Shown: piece after piece, positions 8,787 to 19,574 of the stretch
Layout: each line of letters opens with the position of its first letter
Numbering within the stretch: position 1 is the first letter of the stretch
Assembly (NCBI RefSeq): GCF_000235365.1
Contig: NC_016450.1
Location: forward strand, 248,001-312,000
Length of the DNA: 64,000 nt
Source of the DNA: Eremothecium cymbalariae DBVPG#7215
Lineage: Eukaryota; Ascomycota; Saccharomycetes; Saccharomycetales; Saccharomycetaceae
Direction: 5' to 3'
Program-made: the position numbers and the translations under genes
The notes under the pieces: model-generated
The model's input: only the letters and a program-made list of their open reading frames with translations
Database searches by the model: none
What the model was told of the DNA's origin: nothing

Positions 8787-11700
8787 ATGGCTAGGGGTAA
8801 ATGGTTTCCGAACCTCACGGGGCAAATCAAATGGGCCAGGGAATCTGAATGCTGTCTACCAGATAAAAATGTTTTGTTTTCGATTCTCAGCGGCGAAAAT
8901 ACGGGAAGACTGGCTAAACGGGCAAGGGAGGAGTGTGAGAATGGAGGTCACGGTGGTGGTATAAGCAGTGGATATGAGAGTGCGACAGAGCATTCTGTTG
9001 TATTGCAGAGAAGTAATCTGGTTTCAGGTCCAATTGAAGTTGAGAATTTATCCGCGGTAGGGAAAGTTGGGTGGACATCGAAGTCGTTGAACGATGCGGA
9101 TAAGACTAAAGAGGGTTCCGTATTGTTTGAGCCGAGGATACAGAAGCAGGTAAGCGGTGAATCTCAATTACAGCTTATCAGAGGATCCAGTCATGTGCGG
9201 GGATCCGCTTGGTCAGCAGAAAGTTCCATGGGTCATGGTCCGAGAGACGTGGAGATTTTACCGAGGAGTTGTAAGACATCTGAGTTAATAGCAGATGGGT
9301 CGCAGTCTGATATTCCATATAAGCTGATTCAGTTACTTAAACAAAAGTGTTTATTGCTGCAAAGAAAGTGTGATGTTTTGGAATCAACTACATTATCAGA
9401 GGATGCAAAGAGGCAACAGATAAGCGAAAAGTTCGTGCCTCAAATTGATTCTGTATCAAGAGCTATCTGTCTATTGGAACCAAATATCAACAGAGTCGAA
9501 AGTTCTATAGCGTCCAACTTTACTGCGACAATACTAAATGGCAATGTAGGCACAGATGTACCAGTTTCATCATCTGTAATTCCCTTTTCCACAGCCACAT
9601 CAATACGACCTCCAAAACCTTCCCACGTAATTTCTATAGATCTCGACGATGAAGAAGATGGTGAAAACAATGTTAAAGTTGGTAATGTCGTGCATCAAGA
9701 GAGGGTACATATTTCTGCCTTCTCTCACTCTGAGGCTGAGAAGAGGTCGACAAGGATGCTTCGAGAACGCCAGCAAGATGTTAATTATAGAGTTCCGGCT
9801 ATGGATGACGATTTTGCTTACCACATGGGAGCCACTCACTCTCAAGAAAGGCTTGATGATATTACTGTAGAAGCGGAAACTGAAGATTCGCATTTCTTAT
9901 CCACTATGGACGAAGAAATAGATACTGATGTTCACGATAGCGACCGCGAATTCGTTGCAGACGGTCTGGAAAACTATTTGAACGATTCCCATGATATGGA
10001 CGAGGACTATTTGTATCATTCTGGCTCGGATCAAGGAGCTGAATTCCTGGAAACTAATACTCAATCACAATCTTTGGGCGGAGATGACGGAAATATGCTA
10101 AATGGGCGCTCGCAGCGATCTCAGAATAGAGTAAACGAGATAATTATCGAATCGTCTCCGCATAAACTGTCAATGGACGACGCTCTTCAAGTCGACAATA
10201 TTCCAGAAGTTAATCTACTGGATCATGATGATGACGGCGAAATGTTCTCAGATACAATCGTTCGTAGTGTGCAAAGTGTTAAGCCGCAATTCCAATTTAA
10301 CGATATGCATGAAGATTTAGTGGATAACCTTTCTGACAGTGATCTTGAAGCTTTTGATCAAGAAAGGGAATATCAAACCCAAAGGAACGATATAAAAGAA
10401 TTGGACGACGATTTGAAAATCATTTCAGAAACCTCTGTGGTGGAATATGTGCCTCTATCTCATAAAGAGATTAAGAAGGAGAATATGCTTACTGGAGAAC
10501 AGGACTTGTTGGATGATGATGACGATGATTTCTCTATAAGCGAGATTAAACAGCTTAGTGCTATACCGATGGGTTCTACATCGGTAACCAAAACTGTCAA
10601 AGAAATCTCAGCCCCAGTGCTTCCATGGACAGCTGAAGTATTTCACAAGTTGCAAAATATATTCAAGCTTCCGAACTTCAGACCTAATCAACTGGAAGCA
10701 ATAAATGCCACTTTAGGTGGCCAAGATGTCTTTGTACTAATGCCTACAGGAGGTGGTAAATCTCTATGCTATCAACTACCAGCAATTGTAAAATCTGGCA
10801 ACACTAGTGGAACAACGATAGTTGTATCGCCATTAATATCCCTGATGCAGGATCAGGTTGAACACTTACTAGCAAAAAATATAAAAGCCAGTATGTTCAG
10901 CTCTAAAGGTACAGCCGAGCAAAGGCGCCAAACTTTTAACTTGTTTATTAATGGGCTGCTAGATTTGGTTTATATTTCTCCAGAAATGATCTGTGCCTCG
11001 GTACAGTGCAAAAATGCAATTCAGAAGTTGTACCGTGATCACAAGTTATCTCGTATCGTTGTCGATGAAGCACATTGTGTCTCTAACTGGGGTCATGACT
11101 TTCGACCAGATTATAAAGAATTAAAGTTCTTTAAAGAAGAATATCCAAACATACCCATGATGGCACTAACAGCAACGGCAAGCGAACAGGTTCGTATGGA
11201 TATCATTCACAACTTACAGCTAAGGCAACCGGTTTTTTTGAAACAAAGTTTTAATAGAACGAATCTTTACTACCAAGTTTTGCGGAAGTCTAAGAATTCC
11301 ATGGATGAAATATGTGAAACTATAAAAACCAAGTTTAGGGGCCAGACCGGAATTGTGTATTGTCACTCAAAGAATTCTTGCGAGCAGACTGCAGCTACTA
11401 TGGTTCGCAGTGGGGTAAAGTGTGCATATTATCATGCAGGTATGGACCCTGATGAGCGTCTGCAAGTTCAACAAGGTTGGCAGTCTAATAAGGTTCAGGT
11501 TATTTGTGCCACTGTGGCTTTTGGTATGGGCATTGATAAACCGGATGTGAGATTTGTTTACCACTTTACTGTTCCTCGGACTTTAGAAGGATACTATCAA
11601 GAAACTGGGCGTGCAGGTAGAGATGGCAGTTATTCTCATTGTATTATGTATTATTCTTTTAGGGATGTGCGGACCATTCAGTCAATGATTCAGAAAGATA

Positions 11701-12971
11701 AAAATCTTGACCGGGAAAATAAAGAGAAACATTTAAACAAGTTGCAACAAGTGATGCAATATTGTGAGAATACTACTGATTGTAGAAGGCAGCTAGTGTT
11801 ATCCTATTTCAATGAGAGTTTTAATTCTTCAGACTGTACCAAAAACTGTGATAATTGTAGGAATGGGCATAATATCGAATATGAAGATCGAGATGTAACT
11901 TCTGAGGCGTTGGATATTATCAGATTGGTACAGTCTGTGAAGGATGACAAAGTAACTTTGATTCATTGCCAAGATATATATAAAGGTTCGAAAAATGCAA
12001 AAGTTATCCAAATGTGTCATGATCAATCTGAATTCCATGGTTTGGGCAAGAGAATCAGCAAAGCTGACATTGAAAGGATATTTTTCCACTTAATCACTCT
12101 GCAAATATTACAAGAATACTCAGTTATGAATGGTCGTGGTTTTGCCTCAGACTATGTAAAGCTAGGACCAAAAGCGAACAATTTACTAAAAGGCAAGATG
12201 AGGGTTCATATGCAGTTTGCCACAACACCAAAATTATCAAGACCTTCTAGTGCTCTAGGTAATGCTTATACGGCTGGTCCAACTCAAATGCAAGAGTTCT
12301 CACAAGATAATCCAAAAAAGTCAGCTGATGTTGGTACTTCCCGAGGTCCACAATTACACCTTGATAATTTCTTGTATCATGAAACCCCTCTAGGAACTAG
12401 CACTGATCTTAAATACAATAAAACTGCATGCAATTTAACAGATAATGATTCTCTAGAAGTTGAACGACATATATCTCAGTCATATGATAAACTACAAGCG
12501 GTGGCTATTAAGAAAGCTTATGACTATGGGTATACCACACCAAACTCATTTATGACTCCACATATTTTAAGAAATTTGTCCGTCCATCTTCCAATCAGTC
12601 AACCGCAATTTGATCGTTTATGTCCAGCTACAGAATCTTTTTCCAAGTTCAAGTATTTTAGAAACCTCCTTTTGACGTTGAAACAAGAGAGAGAAAATAT
12701 TACATCAGTATCCAAAACTTTAAATCGGCATACCTTATCCAATAGTTTACAACAAAATTCCATGGAAAGGGGTTCAACATCTCACTTCTTTGTCCCTGAC
12801 AAAGAGCAAGAAGCAAACGACTTTGCAATTGTATCGCAAATCAAACAAACAATGGAACCACCTCAATCAAAACTTCCTACCAGTTCTAGAAGAAAGTCAA
12901 CTGTGTCTAAAGCACCTTCTAAAAGGTCAAGATATAGGAAGTATACCAAAAAAGGTTCAAAAAGGCGATAA
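8787..12971 (+). CDS. SGS1: RecQ-family DNA helicase Sgs1
   Basis: This is the yeast BLM/WRN-type 3'-5' DNA helicase. With Top3 and Rmi1 it dissolves double Holliday junctions, and it helps resect DNA ends and restart forks. It has 1394 residues from the first in-frame ATG at 8787 (S. cerevisiae 1447). The N-terminal half is long, acidic and low in structure, as in Sgs1, with a short conserved-looking KWARE segment near residue 15-20 of the Top3-binding end. The helicase core begins near residue 620: Walker A PTGGGKSLCYQLP (about 652) and the DEAH box in VVDEAHCVSNWGHDFRPDY (about 760), then the QETGRAGRDG motif VI. An RQC zinc-binding region follows (C-x-n-C-DNC). The HRDC domain is near 1230-1300, and the tail is basic. 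It matches YMR190C in position. Confidence 0.96.
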   Translation: MARGKWFPNLTGQIKWARESECCLPDKNVLFSILSGENTGRLAKRAREECENGGHGGGISSGYESATEHSVVLQRSNLVSGPIEVENLSAVGKVGWTSKSLNDADKTKEGSVLFEPRIQKQVSGESQLQLIRGSSHVRGSAWSAESSMGHGPRDVEILPRSCKTSELIADGSQSDIPYKLIQLLKQKCLLLQRKCDVLESTTLSEDAKRQQISEKFVPQIDSVSRAICLLEPNINRVESSIASNFTATILNGNVGTDVPVSSSVIPFSTATSIRPPKPSHVISIDLDDEEDGENNVKVGNVVHQERVHISAFSHSEAEKRSTRMLRERQQDVNYRVPAMDDDFAYHMGATHSQERLDDITVEAETEDSHFLSTMDEEIDTDVHDSDREFVADGLENYLNDSHDMDEDYLYHSGSDQGAEFLETNTQSQSLGGDDGNMLNGRSQRSQNRVNEIIIESSPHKLSMDDALQVDNIPEVNLLDHDDDGEMFSDTIVRSVQSVKPQFQFNDMHEDLVDNLSDSDLEAFDQEREYQTQRNDIKELDDDLKIISETSVVEYVPLSHKEIKKENMLTGEQDLLDDDDDDFSISEIKQLSAIPMGSTSVTKTVKEISAPVLPWTAEVFHKLQNIFKLPNFRPNQLEAINATLGGQDVFVLMPTGGGKSLCYQLPAIVKSGNTSGTTIVVSPLISLMQDQVEHLLAKNIKASMFSSKGTAEQRRQTFNLFINGLLDLVYISPEMICASVQCKNAIQKLYRDHKLSRIVVDEAHCVSNWGHDFRPDYKELKFFKEEYPNIPMMALTATASEQVRMDIIHNLQLRQPVFLKQSFNRTNLYYQVLRKSKNSMDEICETIKTKFRGQTGIVYCHSKNSCEQTAATMVRSGVKCAYYHAGMDPDERLQVQQGWQSNKVQVICATVAFGMGIDKPDVRFVYHFTVPRTLEGYYQETGRAGRDGSYSHCIMYYSFRDVRTIQSMIQKDKNLDRENKEKHLNKLQQVMQYCENTTDCRRQLVLSYFNESFNSSDCTKNCDNCRNGHNIEYEDRDVTSEALDIIRLVQSVKDDKVTLIHCQDIYKGSKNAKVIQMCHDQSEFHGLGKRISKADIERIFFHLITLQILQEYSVMNGRGFASDYVKLGPKANNLLKGKMRVHMQFATTPKLSRPSSALGNAYTAGPTQMQEFSQDNPKKSADVGTSRGPQLHLDNFLYHETPLGTSTDLKYNKTACNLTDNDSLEVERHISQSYDKLQAVAIKKAYDYGYTTPNSFMTPHILRNLSVHLPISQPQFDRLCPATESFSKFKYFRNLLLTLKQERENITSVSKTLNRHTLSNSLQQNSMERGSTSHFFVPDKEQEANDFAIVSQIKQTMEPPQSKLPTSSRRKSTVSKAPSKRSRYRKYTKKGSKRR

Positions 12972-14216
12972 AGGGCATTTTCAGTGTATTCCTCTTACCC
13001 TTACCATATCGTTTCAAAAACAAAAATTTGTACTTAATTGTCATTTTTAGCATTGTCACAGACACAGCCAGTTAGAGTCGAGATTTATTTGTAGGAAACA
13101 TTCTGTTGATGTCACAAGACAAATTTCTGGGGACATGGCGATTTAGCCTTTATATTAGGGGAGCTATGATATAGTATGAGTGTTGTTCAGATGAGTGTAA
13201 CGCTGCAGTGATCTGGCCTTATCTTCAATTCAGTTCAATTCGCATAGAAAGAAACGGATCTGATTATTATATCTATTACCAAGTTCTATGGAACCTTAAC
13301 TAGCATTAACATATTATTCTAGATGTAATTGGATAGGTTCGAAGCCAGATACATTGTATCAAAATTTTTTCTTAATTTCTTCGTAACGTCAATCCTTTGT
13401 CTTGCGGTCTAAGTATATGTTATTGGACGTAATTCGATGCTTTAATGGTTGGATTTTGCCGTACCTTGGAACTTATATATCTAAAGTGTTGTTTCTTTTG
13501 AGTTTCTATAAATATAGCAGTTACCATCATTATCGAATGCTAGTATCTCCCAACAATCAAGTATTGCTTAATATTCCCGTAGCTGGGGATCATAAGTATT
13601 GAATATAGTTCGCCGTCAAATATAGATCGAACATTTATTGATAACTATCGTTAACTGGATGGATGTAAATCTTCACCCTTATTACTTATTGAAGCGAATA
13701 TACACTCAATATGTTCTTTGTTAATCATCAAGCCTTTAACCCACCATTATCCAGGTGGGCATTGTATACATATAGATATATATATATTAACGTTGATTTG
13801 CGTTTTCTTTCACTTCTTTTATCCAGCGTGTTTTAGTTTCTAATCTAAACATCATGGAGGTGCATGTTCATTAATGTAAAGCTGTATCGCAGATAACAAC
13901 CAGGTAATCAACTACATTCAGATAATGCCAAGAGTTTCAATTCTTAGAAGAAGGTATGCTAAAACCGGCGTTATATATTACACATTATCAATAATGATTT
14001 CCTTTGAAGCACATAATCTACACTAAAAGTATTTATTTTGTAGAAGATGCATGTGGTGAATTGGCATGGCTTGTTTTATCTGTTAAATAAATATTGGCAA
14101 CTTTAGTTATTCCGTGAAAGGGTGAACAATTGCGAGAATGTTGGATGATAGCTCTTTAAATTAGGAATTAAGTGCATCAGATCGCAGTATTAGAAGGATT
14201 GAATATAAGAAAATAA
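12972..14216. other. 1.2-kb convergent intergenic region
   Basis: The gap lies between the 3' ends of SGS1 and the WD40 gene, is AT-rich and has stops in all frames. In S. cerevisiae GCV2 is SGS1's neighbour on this side; no trace of it is visible. No tRNA was found. A short TATATATA run is at about 13775. Confidence 0.6.
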
Positions 14217-15524
14217 CTATATCCTTATGTTCCGAAATTGCTTACCCGCCACATATCCAATCCAATCCCCCTTAGGTCTCCATACCATGTTATTCACCTC
14301 ATTCTGTGCTGTATATGACATTTGTGGGGTTTCTAAAAAGTGTACTGTATTTGTGGATGTCCAACGCTGTTGCGGTATTCCACTTGAAATCGTTCCACCA
14401 TTTAAACTATCGAGAAGATCCCAGTATAGTATTTGGCAATCATCTCCACATGTCGCAAGCACATTAGGCTTAGAAGGATGCCACCGGAGTTGGTTAAGCG
14501 CACAGTAATGGCCGTTGAGCGTAAGAATCGGTGAGCCAGGGTACCTCATGTCCAAGATAATCACAACATTAGAATCTTGCTGTATGGTTGCAAGAATATT
14601 AGGATCAAATGGAGAGGGCTCCAATCTTAGCAATGCTTGACTCTCAAGTGACGACACTGCTAAGGACGTCTCAGCTGCATTCTGGTTGTTTTTCCGCGCA
14701 TGTCCATCATCGTGGCCTTGCGCTGAAAGCTGGATTTGCGAAGGGGTATGTGTCTGTATCTGAGACTGTGGTTCGTAGATGATAGTGCTGTGAGCAAGAC
14801 ATCTCAAGTCAAACACTCGCACAGAACCATCGCCGCCACAGCTTGCAAATAAATTGCTTGATTGTGTTAGAAACTTAGCATCAAACACCTCTGAGTCATG
14901 GGCTATCAATTGAGTCTTCACATAATTTGACGCTTGCAGGTCCCAGACGGTGCAAGTAGTATCAATAGAGCTCGAAAGAATAATATTCGTATCTATCGAA
15001 TTCCAGTCAAACGACGTCACAGGTGGCAGTTTGCCAAGAGTGTGCCCATTCGCTACATCCCCAACTCCTTTCCCATACTTCACCAACGACAGATTCACCT
15101 GCTCCTTCAATTGGTCCCCTAAAGACCATATCCTCAACGAGTCCGAACATGTCGCAAGCTTCTCCGAGCTCATGGGCATCCACTGTATCCTAGAAACCGG
15201 ATATATCACATGCGCCTGTAGCGTGCTCTCCCACTGCAGCAGTTCAGAACCCGCCTCCAAGATCACCACTTTATTAAATGAGTCCTCCTTGTAAGAACCA
15301 ACAGCAACCTTGTCCCCCACACTCCAATCCAAAGCGAATTGTGGCGAACTATGATCAAATGTGCATGTGTTGGGACCCTGAGGCTCCATATTCGTCCGCG
15401 GGTTGTACAGCATGGGAATTTGTCGCTGGTAGATTCCACTCCCCCCAGCATTCTGGAATTGCTCCATCGGCCTCTGGTAACTTCCAAATGAAATTGAGCT
15501 CCTCTTAGCAATCCTATAATCCAT
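14217..15524 (-). CDS. WD40 protein, YPL247C/DCAF7-like
   Basis: The 435-residue product is a WD-repeat protein of the DCAF7/AN11 group (S. cerevisiae YPL247C, 523 residues). Successive repeats end in recognisable WD-like dipeptides: LRIWSL, CTVWDL, VRVFDL, VIILDM and ILYWDL. Between the third and fourth there is a Gln/Ser-rich insertion. Such proteins are beta-propeller adaptors; human DCAF7 scaffolds DYRK and HIPK kinases. The yeast function is not established. The start is a true ATG at 15524. It is divergent from MRPS17 and its place matches YPL247C. Confidence 0.88.
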   Translation of the reverse strand: MDYRIAKRSSISFGSYQRPMEQFQNAGGSGIYQRQIPMLYNPRTNMEPQGPNTCTFDHSSPQFALDWSVGDKVAVGSYKEDSFNKVVILEAGSELLQWESTLQAHVIYPVSRIQWMPMSSEKLATCSDSLRIWSLGDQLKEQVNLSLVKYGKGVGDVANGHTLGKLPPVTSFDWNSIDTNIILSSSIDTTCTVWDLQASNYVKTQLIAHDSEVFDAKFLTQSSNLFASCGGDGSVRVFDLRCLAHSTIIYEPQSQIQTHTPSQIQLSAQGHDDGHARKNNQNAAETSLAVSSLESQALLRLEPSPFDPNILATIQQDSNVVIILDMRYPGSPILTLNGHYCALNQLRWHPSKPNVLATCGDDCQILYWDLLDSLNGGTISSGIPQQRWTSTNTVHFLETPQMSYTAQNEVNNMVWRPKGDWIGYVAGKQFRNIRI

Positions 15525-15964
15525 ATATATTGCTTAGATAAACTGTGATATGCATAAATAGACTTGTTGCCTCACCCTGTTTGTCTAAACCTTCAAGGAA
15601 ACTTCTGTCTTATAGGTTTCTTGTCTTTATTATTACGCTTTGTGTTTTATTTAATCGCTTCGGATACAATCTAATTGGGTGAACAAGTGCCAAGCATCCT
15701 TTGAAACCAGATAACACGGTGGTATAGATTCACGGATGCAACACGTTTGAAGCCGCAGTTCGTTATTCTGCGTAGTAGATTGTTCCAAAGACATGTATTG
15801 AAGATGCAATGGGCAGTTAACGTGAGGTCACGTGAGTAACAGCCATCAAAGTTTTGGAAAATTTTCTATAAAGTGGATTAATGAAAGATTTGAACAAACG
15901 ATGGACGTAAGTTTAGGTGATGAGCAGCGGTCAGGAGACGGTTGTAGAGTGAAATACGGGAGTT
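15525..15964. promoter_or_regulatory. Divergent promoter, WD40 gene / MRPS17
   Basis: This 440-bp shared promoter carries a CACGTG box at 15829-15834 (GTCACGTGAG), 131 bp from the MRPS17 start. Confidence 0.6.
15829..15834. promoter_or_regulatory. CACGTG E-box upstream of MRPS17
   Basis: GTCACGTG matches the Cbf1 consensus. MRPL24, the other mitochondrial ribosomal gene here, has the same box at a similar distance. Confidence 0.6.
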
Positions 15965-16666
15965 ATGGCACGTCAGAACTTTGTTGGGCTTGTGGTAAGT
16001 CAGGGGAAGATGCAAAAGACGGTTAAAGTTCGGGTGGAAAATAAGGTTTTCAATAAGAGGATTAATAAGGAGATGTTTAATAGGAAGGACTATCTGGTAC
16101 ATGATGAGGGGGAGGTTTCTAGGGAGGGAGACTTAGTGCGTATAGAGGCTACTCGACCTTTGTCCAAGAGGAAGTTTTTTTCTATTGCAGAGATCATTAG
16201 GAACAAGGGACAGCAGTTTGCAGTATTCCAGTCGCAAGCCAAGGTGAGTGTTGCGTCTGAGGAGGCAGAAAAGACGAAGGAGTTTTTGGACAGACGAGCA
16301 GCCAAGCAGGAGGAGGATTCTGTTTTGTTGCAAGATGTTTTGAAGTTGCAGGCTGCCTACGTGAACAGTGGGACGGATAGTGCCGAGATTGAGGAGATTA
16401 AGAAGCGGCATGGCATCGGTGAGTTGACTGCGGACTCTGTCCGGCAGTTGCTGCAGCTTGATATAGAGTCGGTGCATGCCAAAATAATGGCGGATCGGGC
16501 GTGCATTGATAGTATTACTTCCCGTGTGTCGGATCTTCTTCAAGACGATGCAGTGTCTAATGAGTTTCTATCTTCCAGAGGTGTTGAAAATCCGTCTTCC
16601 TTGAAGAAGAACATCAAGAAGAACCTGCTGAGAAAGCATTTGATGAAGGAACAGGGAATCTTGTAA
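15965..16666 (+). CDS. MRPS17: Mitochondrial 37S ribosomal protein uS17m
   Basis: This encodes uS17m of the mitochondrial small ribosomal subunit (233 residues; S. cerevisiae Mrps17 237). The N-terminal 85 residues are the uS17 OB-fold: [19 protein letters not shown], then [31 protein letters not shown] cut into its usual strands, ending in [10 protein letters not shown]. The remaining 150 residues are the charged helical extension found in fungal Mrps17. The ATG at 15965 is the only sensible start. Neighbours match YMR188C. Confidence 0.93.
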   Translation: MARQNFVGLVVSQGKMQKTVKVRVENKVFNKRINKEMFNRKDYLVHDEGEVSREGDLVRIEATRPLSKRKFFSIAEIIRNKGQQFAVFQSQAKVSVASEEAEKTKEFLDRRAAKQEEDSVLLQDVLKLQAAYVNSGTDSAEIEEIKKRHGIGELTADSVRQLLQLDIESVHAKIMADRACIDSITSRVSDLLQDDAVSNEFLSSRGVENPSSLKKNIKKNLLRKHLMKEQGIL

Positions 16667-16817
16667 ATAATAATATCATTCCTAAATACCTAAAAGAAAA
16701 GAAAAAAGATAATATCATCATTTAATTCTTATATGTACGAATAGAAGGTCTATAGTATAGCAATCAGACACAGCGGTTTATTACAGTTTAAAGAGAAGTA
16801 AAAAATAAGAGGGAAAG

Positions 16818-17606
16818 CTAGGGACCCACAACCCTACCTTGGCCTTGGAAATTGTCGTTGTAGAGTGGCAATTGGTCATCTTGGTAGATTGAAATATACC
16901 CATGGTTCCGGCTGGCGTTATTTTCTCTGTAGTACACAACGAAAGAGGGGATTAAACTAATCCACTTGTCCATCCATGTCTCAATTTTGGTAATTGCCCA
17001 GCTAGGTGGGGTGATGTATTGTAACCATGGCTCCTTAATGGCCATTAAATAGCCTAAACAGAGTCCAATTATATGTCCCCAGAAGCTGCTCTGTGGCAGA
17101 AGCAGACTTAACAGCACTACCAGGATCAATGGGAACAGAATAGTGGGAATCTTGTGATTGGCTGTGACCTGATAGTATGGGCGTAGTTCAGACTCCTTTG
17201 CAGAGTAGTACCCAAGCAGGGAAAAACACCAGCCACTTGCACCCCCCACTTGAGAATTAGGAAAGAACAGCATTCCGAGCAGACAATAGAACACAGCGGT
17301 GAACAAAGCCAGCATATTTAGAACAATTGCAGTGTAAAACGTCCCATGAACGGCCTCGAAAATCGTTAACTGTGGGAACAAAGACATGCAGTTGAATACC
17401 AAATGTGCCAAAGATAAATGTGCTAAAGGATATAGTGTTAATCTATTCAATTGTATCTTCTTCAGGGACGCAGTACTCAAAAGTATACCATTGTTTATTG
17501 GGAAAACCCAGTTCAGAATGTACAACAATGTAAGGAAAATACAGAGTCCTGAACTCAAAGCTCCTGGTTTTGAGTGATTGAATGGTATCAAAGATTTCCA
17601 GTTCAT
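16818..17606 (-). CDS. RBD2: Rhomboid serine protease Rbd2
   Basis: This is a Golgi-type rhomboid intramembrane protease of 262 residues, identical in length to S. cerevisiae Rbd2. The catalytic dyad is visible: S124 in GGASGW and H178 in FWGHIIG, in separate membrane helices. The HLSLAHLVFN segment (63-72) corresponds to the conserved His/Asn helix that stabilises the oxyanion. At least six hydrophobic segments are seen. The C-terminal 60 residues are polar and end in a Tyr/Gln/Gly-rich tail, as in Rbd2 proteins. The substrate cannot be read from sequence. It lies between MRPS17 (convergent, 151 bp) and HUT1. Confidence 0.93.
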   Translation of the reverse strand: MNWKSLIPFNHSKPGALSSGLCIFLTLLYILNWVFPINNGILLSTASLKKIQLNRLTLYPLAHLSLAHLVFNCMSLFPQLTIFEAVHGTFYTAIVLNMLALFTAVFYCLLGMLFFPNSQVGGASGWCFSLLGYYSAKESELRPYYQVTANHKIPTILFPLILVVLLSLLLPQSSFWGHIIGLCLGYLMAIKEPWLQYITPPSWAITKIETWMDKWISLIPSFVVYYRENNASRNHGYISIYQDDQLPLYNDNFQGQGRVVGP

Positions 17607-18226
17607 TGGTAACTGCTTGCTTGCTTAATTAATAAACCTTGTGAACACTGGTGAATCTTCTCTTCATCAGGAGAATCAAAATACTGATAATTTATTCATT
17701 TTCTGAAGTCCCCTTCCCGATATCCTGTGGTGTATGGATGGCACAAATTACTATTCGCTATTCTGGAGATTGACGTAGTAATTGGCTCTATCAGAATCTA
17801 ATTGCGTTTACTACTACTATCCAGCTACGTATTTCCATCTATATCTGTCGTTCTAATGATTACTTCCTCGTGTTAGTCATCGATTTGCGTCGGCTCACAC
17901 CATGTATCCAATTTTCAACATGATTGAGATAGTAGAAGAGGCCTTGAACATACCTAAAAAGAGTAGAGCTGTAATTGCTAGATCTATTAGCTGAAATTCT
18001 TCATTGATTTCTAAGTATTGAATTGAGTCGATCTCCCTCAAGCAAGGTTATTTTGGGTTTTGGTTATACCGATCCTTTTTTAAAAAAATTGATAAGATGT
18101 CCCTCTTTCCTCCTTCTCTCCCTTTCCATCTATAGAGAATAGCATGATACTATCACCTACAAAGAGTATTGCATCTTTTTTATAAAGCGGCATTGGTTTT
18201 ATTAGGTGTTTGTTAATGCCACCAAT
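17607..18226. other. Intergenic region, RBD2 5' to HUT1 3'
   Basis: This 620-bp AT-rich stretch holds the RBD2 promoter. No gene or clear motif is seen. Confidence 0.5.
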
Positions 18227-19225
18227 CTAGGTTTGCTTCTCTTTTGTATTTGAGCGCTTGACATCTTTGCCAGACTTTAAGAATGCCTCCCAAGTAATTC
18301 CACCAAAGACAATTATAATACCCATCCATTGTGGCAAAGTGACCCTATGGCCGTATATGAAAATGCTCAACAGCATTGAAACCATCTTGCGAGTGACTGT
18401 AACCGTTGTTAGGACAATCGAGCTGTAATTCTCTAAGGTGAAGAAAATGAAGCATTGTCCAATGGCACCACATATCGAGTAAGTCAGTAAGTAACTCCAT
18501 ATCTGAGGATCCAAGGTCAGTTGTTTGATCGACGAATGCCATTGATTGGGATCGCAAACTAGCAGGTAACCGATATTCCATACGACAATCAGTAAGTTGA
18601 GGGCAAACATCAAATGGGCACCAGTAATCTTCTTTTGACTGGGTCCTTTCAACATAGCATCCTGACTAGCGTTCGTCAAACCATCGAGGAACAAGCTCAG
18701 GCAGAGAATTAAAAACCCATACAAAGACGAACCCGTTGCAGGTTTGTAGCCGCCGTTTCCATCTGTTCCAAATGTAAATAGTGTAACACCCAAACTGACC
18801 AACACGCCCACTACTAACTTCTCTTTGGGGATTTTACTGCGATAGACCAAAAGATGAACTAGCATTATTGGAATTAACTTGCAACTTTTGGCTAGTATAT
18901 ATGCCAAGTAGTCTACATAGTAAAGAGAATAACTTGCAACTGGTGCGGAAAGAGTTTGGTATAACGAAATAACAGCAATATCCTTGAATTTTATTTCCAT
19001 AAACTCCAAACCACCATAATCCGTCTTCTTAGAGGATAGATATATAAATCCAACAAGCGTGGCCATCAAACCTTGGCATATTGCAATGAAACATGGTCCA
19101 GTGAACTTAGATCCAGAATTGGGCCAAACTCTGGTGTTCAATGGTTCTTGCACCAAACCCCATGACAAAAATGTAGCATAAATCCCACATATCGCTATGA
19201 CCAGTTTGAGTTTATTCTTAATCAT
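18227..19225 (-). CDS. HUT1: UDP-galactose/nucleotide-sugar transporter Hut1
   Basis: This is a SLC35B1-type ER membrane transporter (UDP-galactose/UDP-glucose family, with ATP/ADP exchange shown for the human relative). It has 332 residues from the ATG at 19225; the longer frame begins at a non-ATG codon and adds 47 residues not found in Hut1 (S. cerevisiae 339). Landmarks: CGIYATFLSWGLVQEPL at the start, VDYLAYILAKSCKLIPIMLVH in the middle, FLDGLTNASQD, and TVTRKMVSMLLSI near the end, followed by VFGGITWEA. About ten membrane segments are visible. The C-terminus is Lys-rich, consistent with ER retrieval. It is divergent from SRP68, as in S. cerevisiae. Confidence 0.94.
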   Translation of the reverse strand: MIKNKLKLVIAICGIYATFLSWGLVQEPLNTRVWPNSGSKFTGPCFIAICQGLMATLVGFIYLSSKKTDYGGLEFMEIKFKDIAVISLYQTLSAPVASYSLYYVDYLAYILAKSCKLIPIMLVHLLVYRSKIPKEKLVVGVLVSLGVTLFTFGTDGNGGYKPATGSSLYGFLILCLSLFLDGLTNASQDAMLKGPSQKKITGAHLMFALNLLIVVWNIGYLLVCDPNQWHSSIKQLTLDPQIWSYLLTYSICGAIGQCFIFFTLENYSSIVLTTVTVTRKMVSMLLSIFIYGHRVTLPQWMGIIIVFGGITWEAFLKSGKDVKRSNTKEKQT

Positions 19226-19574
19226 GCTGATGTCCAATTGGCAAGTTTGTGCAACTGCTTTCCCAAGTCTCAGTATTTCAAATATCGCTTTTAAAGATCG
19301 AAATATAAAGTTGACAGCCTGTATGAAGAAGAAAGGCTCTTGCAAGATGAGTATATAGAGGCACAAATTTCAGTGACATATAGCTGATAGAGCTTGGGAA
19401 CATCATGAAATAGCACAGAAAGGACCTATATTTACTAAAGATGGATACAAGTGTAGATCTAGATTTAAAAATATCACGTGACTGATGGTTGTAACTTAAC
19501 AAAATTTTTCCAGTAATTAACAGATATTCGAGTCAGTAGTGCAGAATATAGTAAGATTCAAGGACCAAGTAAAG
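19226..19574. promoter_or_regulatory. Divergent promoter, HUT1 / SRP68
   Basis: The shared 349-bp region holds a CACGTG box at 19475-19480, 95 bp from the SRP68 start. Confidence 0.6.
19475..19480. promoter_or_regulatory. CACGTG E-box, HUT1/SRP68
   Basis: ATCACGTGAC, the same context as the box upstream of MRPL24. Confidence 0.55.

Noticed and set aside
13330..13360. B-box-like GGTTCGAAGCC, a possible tRNA
   Set aside because: No T-arm pairing, no A box and no cloverleaf can be drawn.
13925..14050. Possible tiny spliced gene (ATG 13925, GTATGC donor, TTTTGTAG acceptor)
   Set aside because: The spliced product would be about 14 residues with no known match, and the branch point is weak.
14225..14250. 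TTCCGAAA-like centromere CDEIII core
   Set aside because: It lies inside the WD40 coding region, without a CDEII-like AT tract and CDEI at the right spacing.
18227..19366. Longer HUT1 reading frame
   Set aside because: The first 47 residues start from a non-ATG codon and are absent from Hut1 proteins; the ATG at 19225 is preferred.
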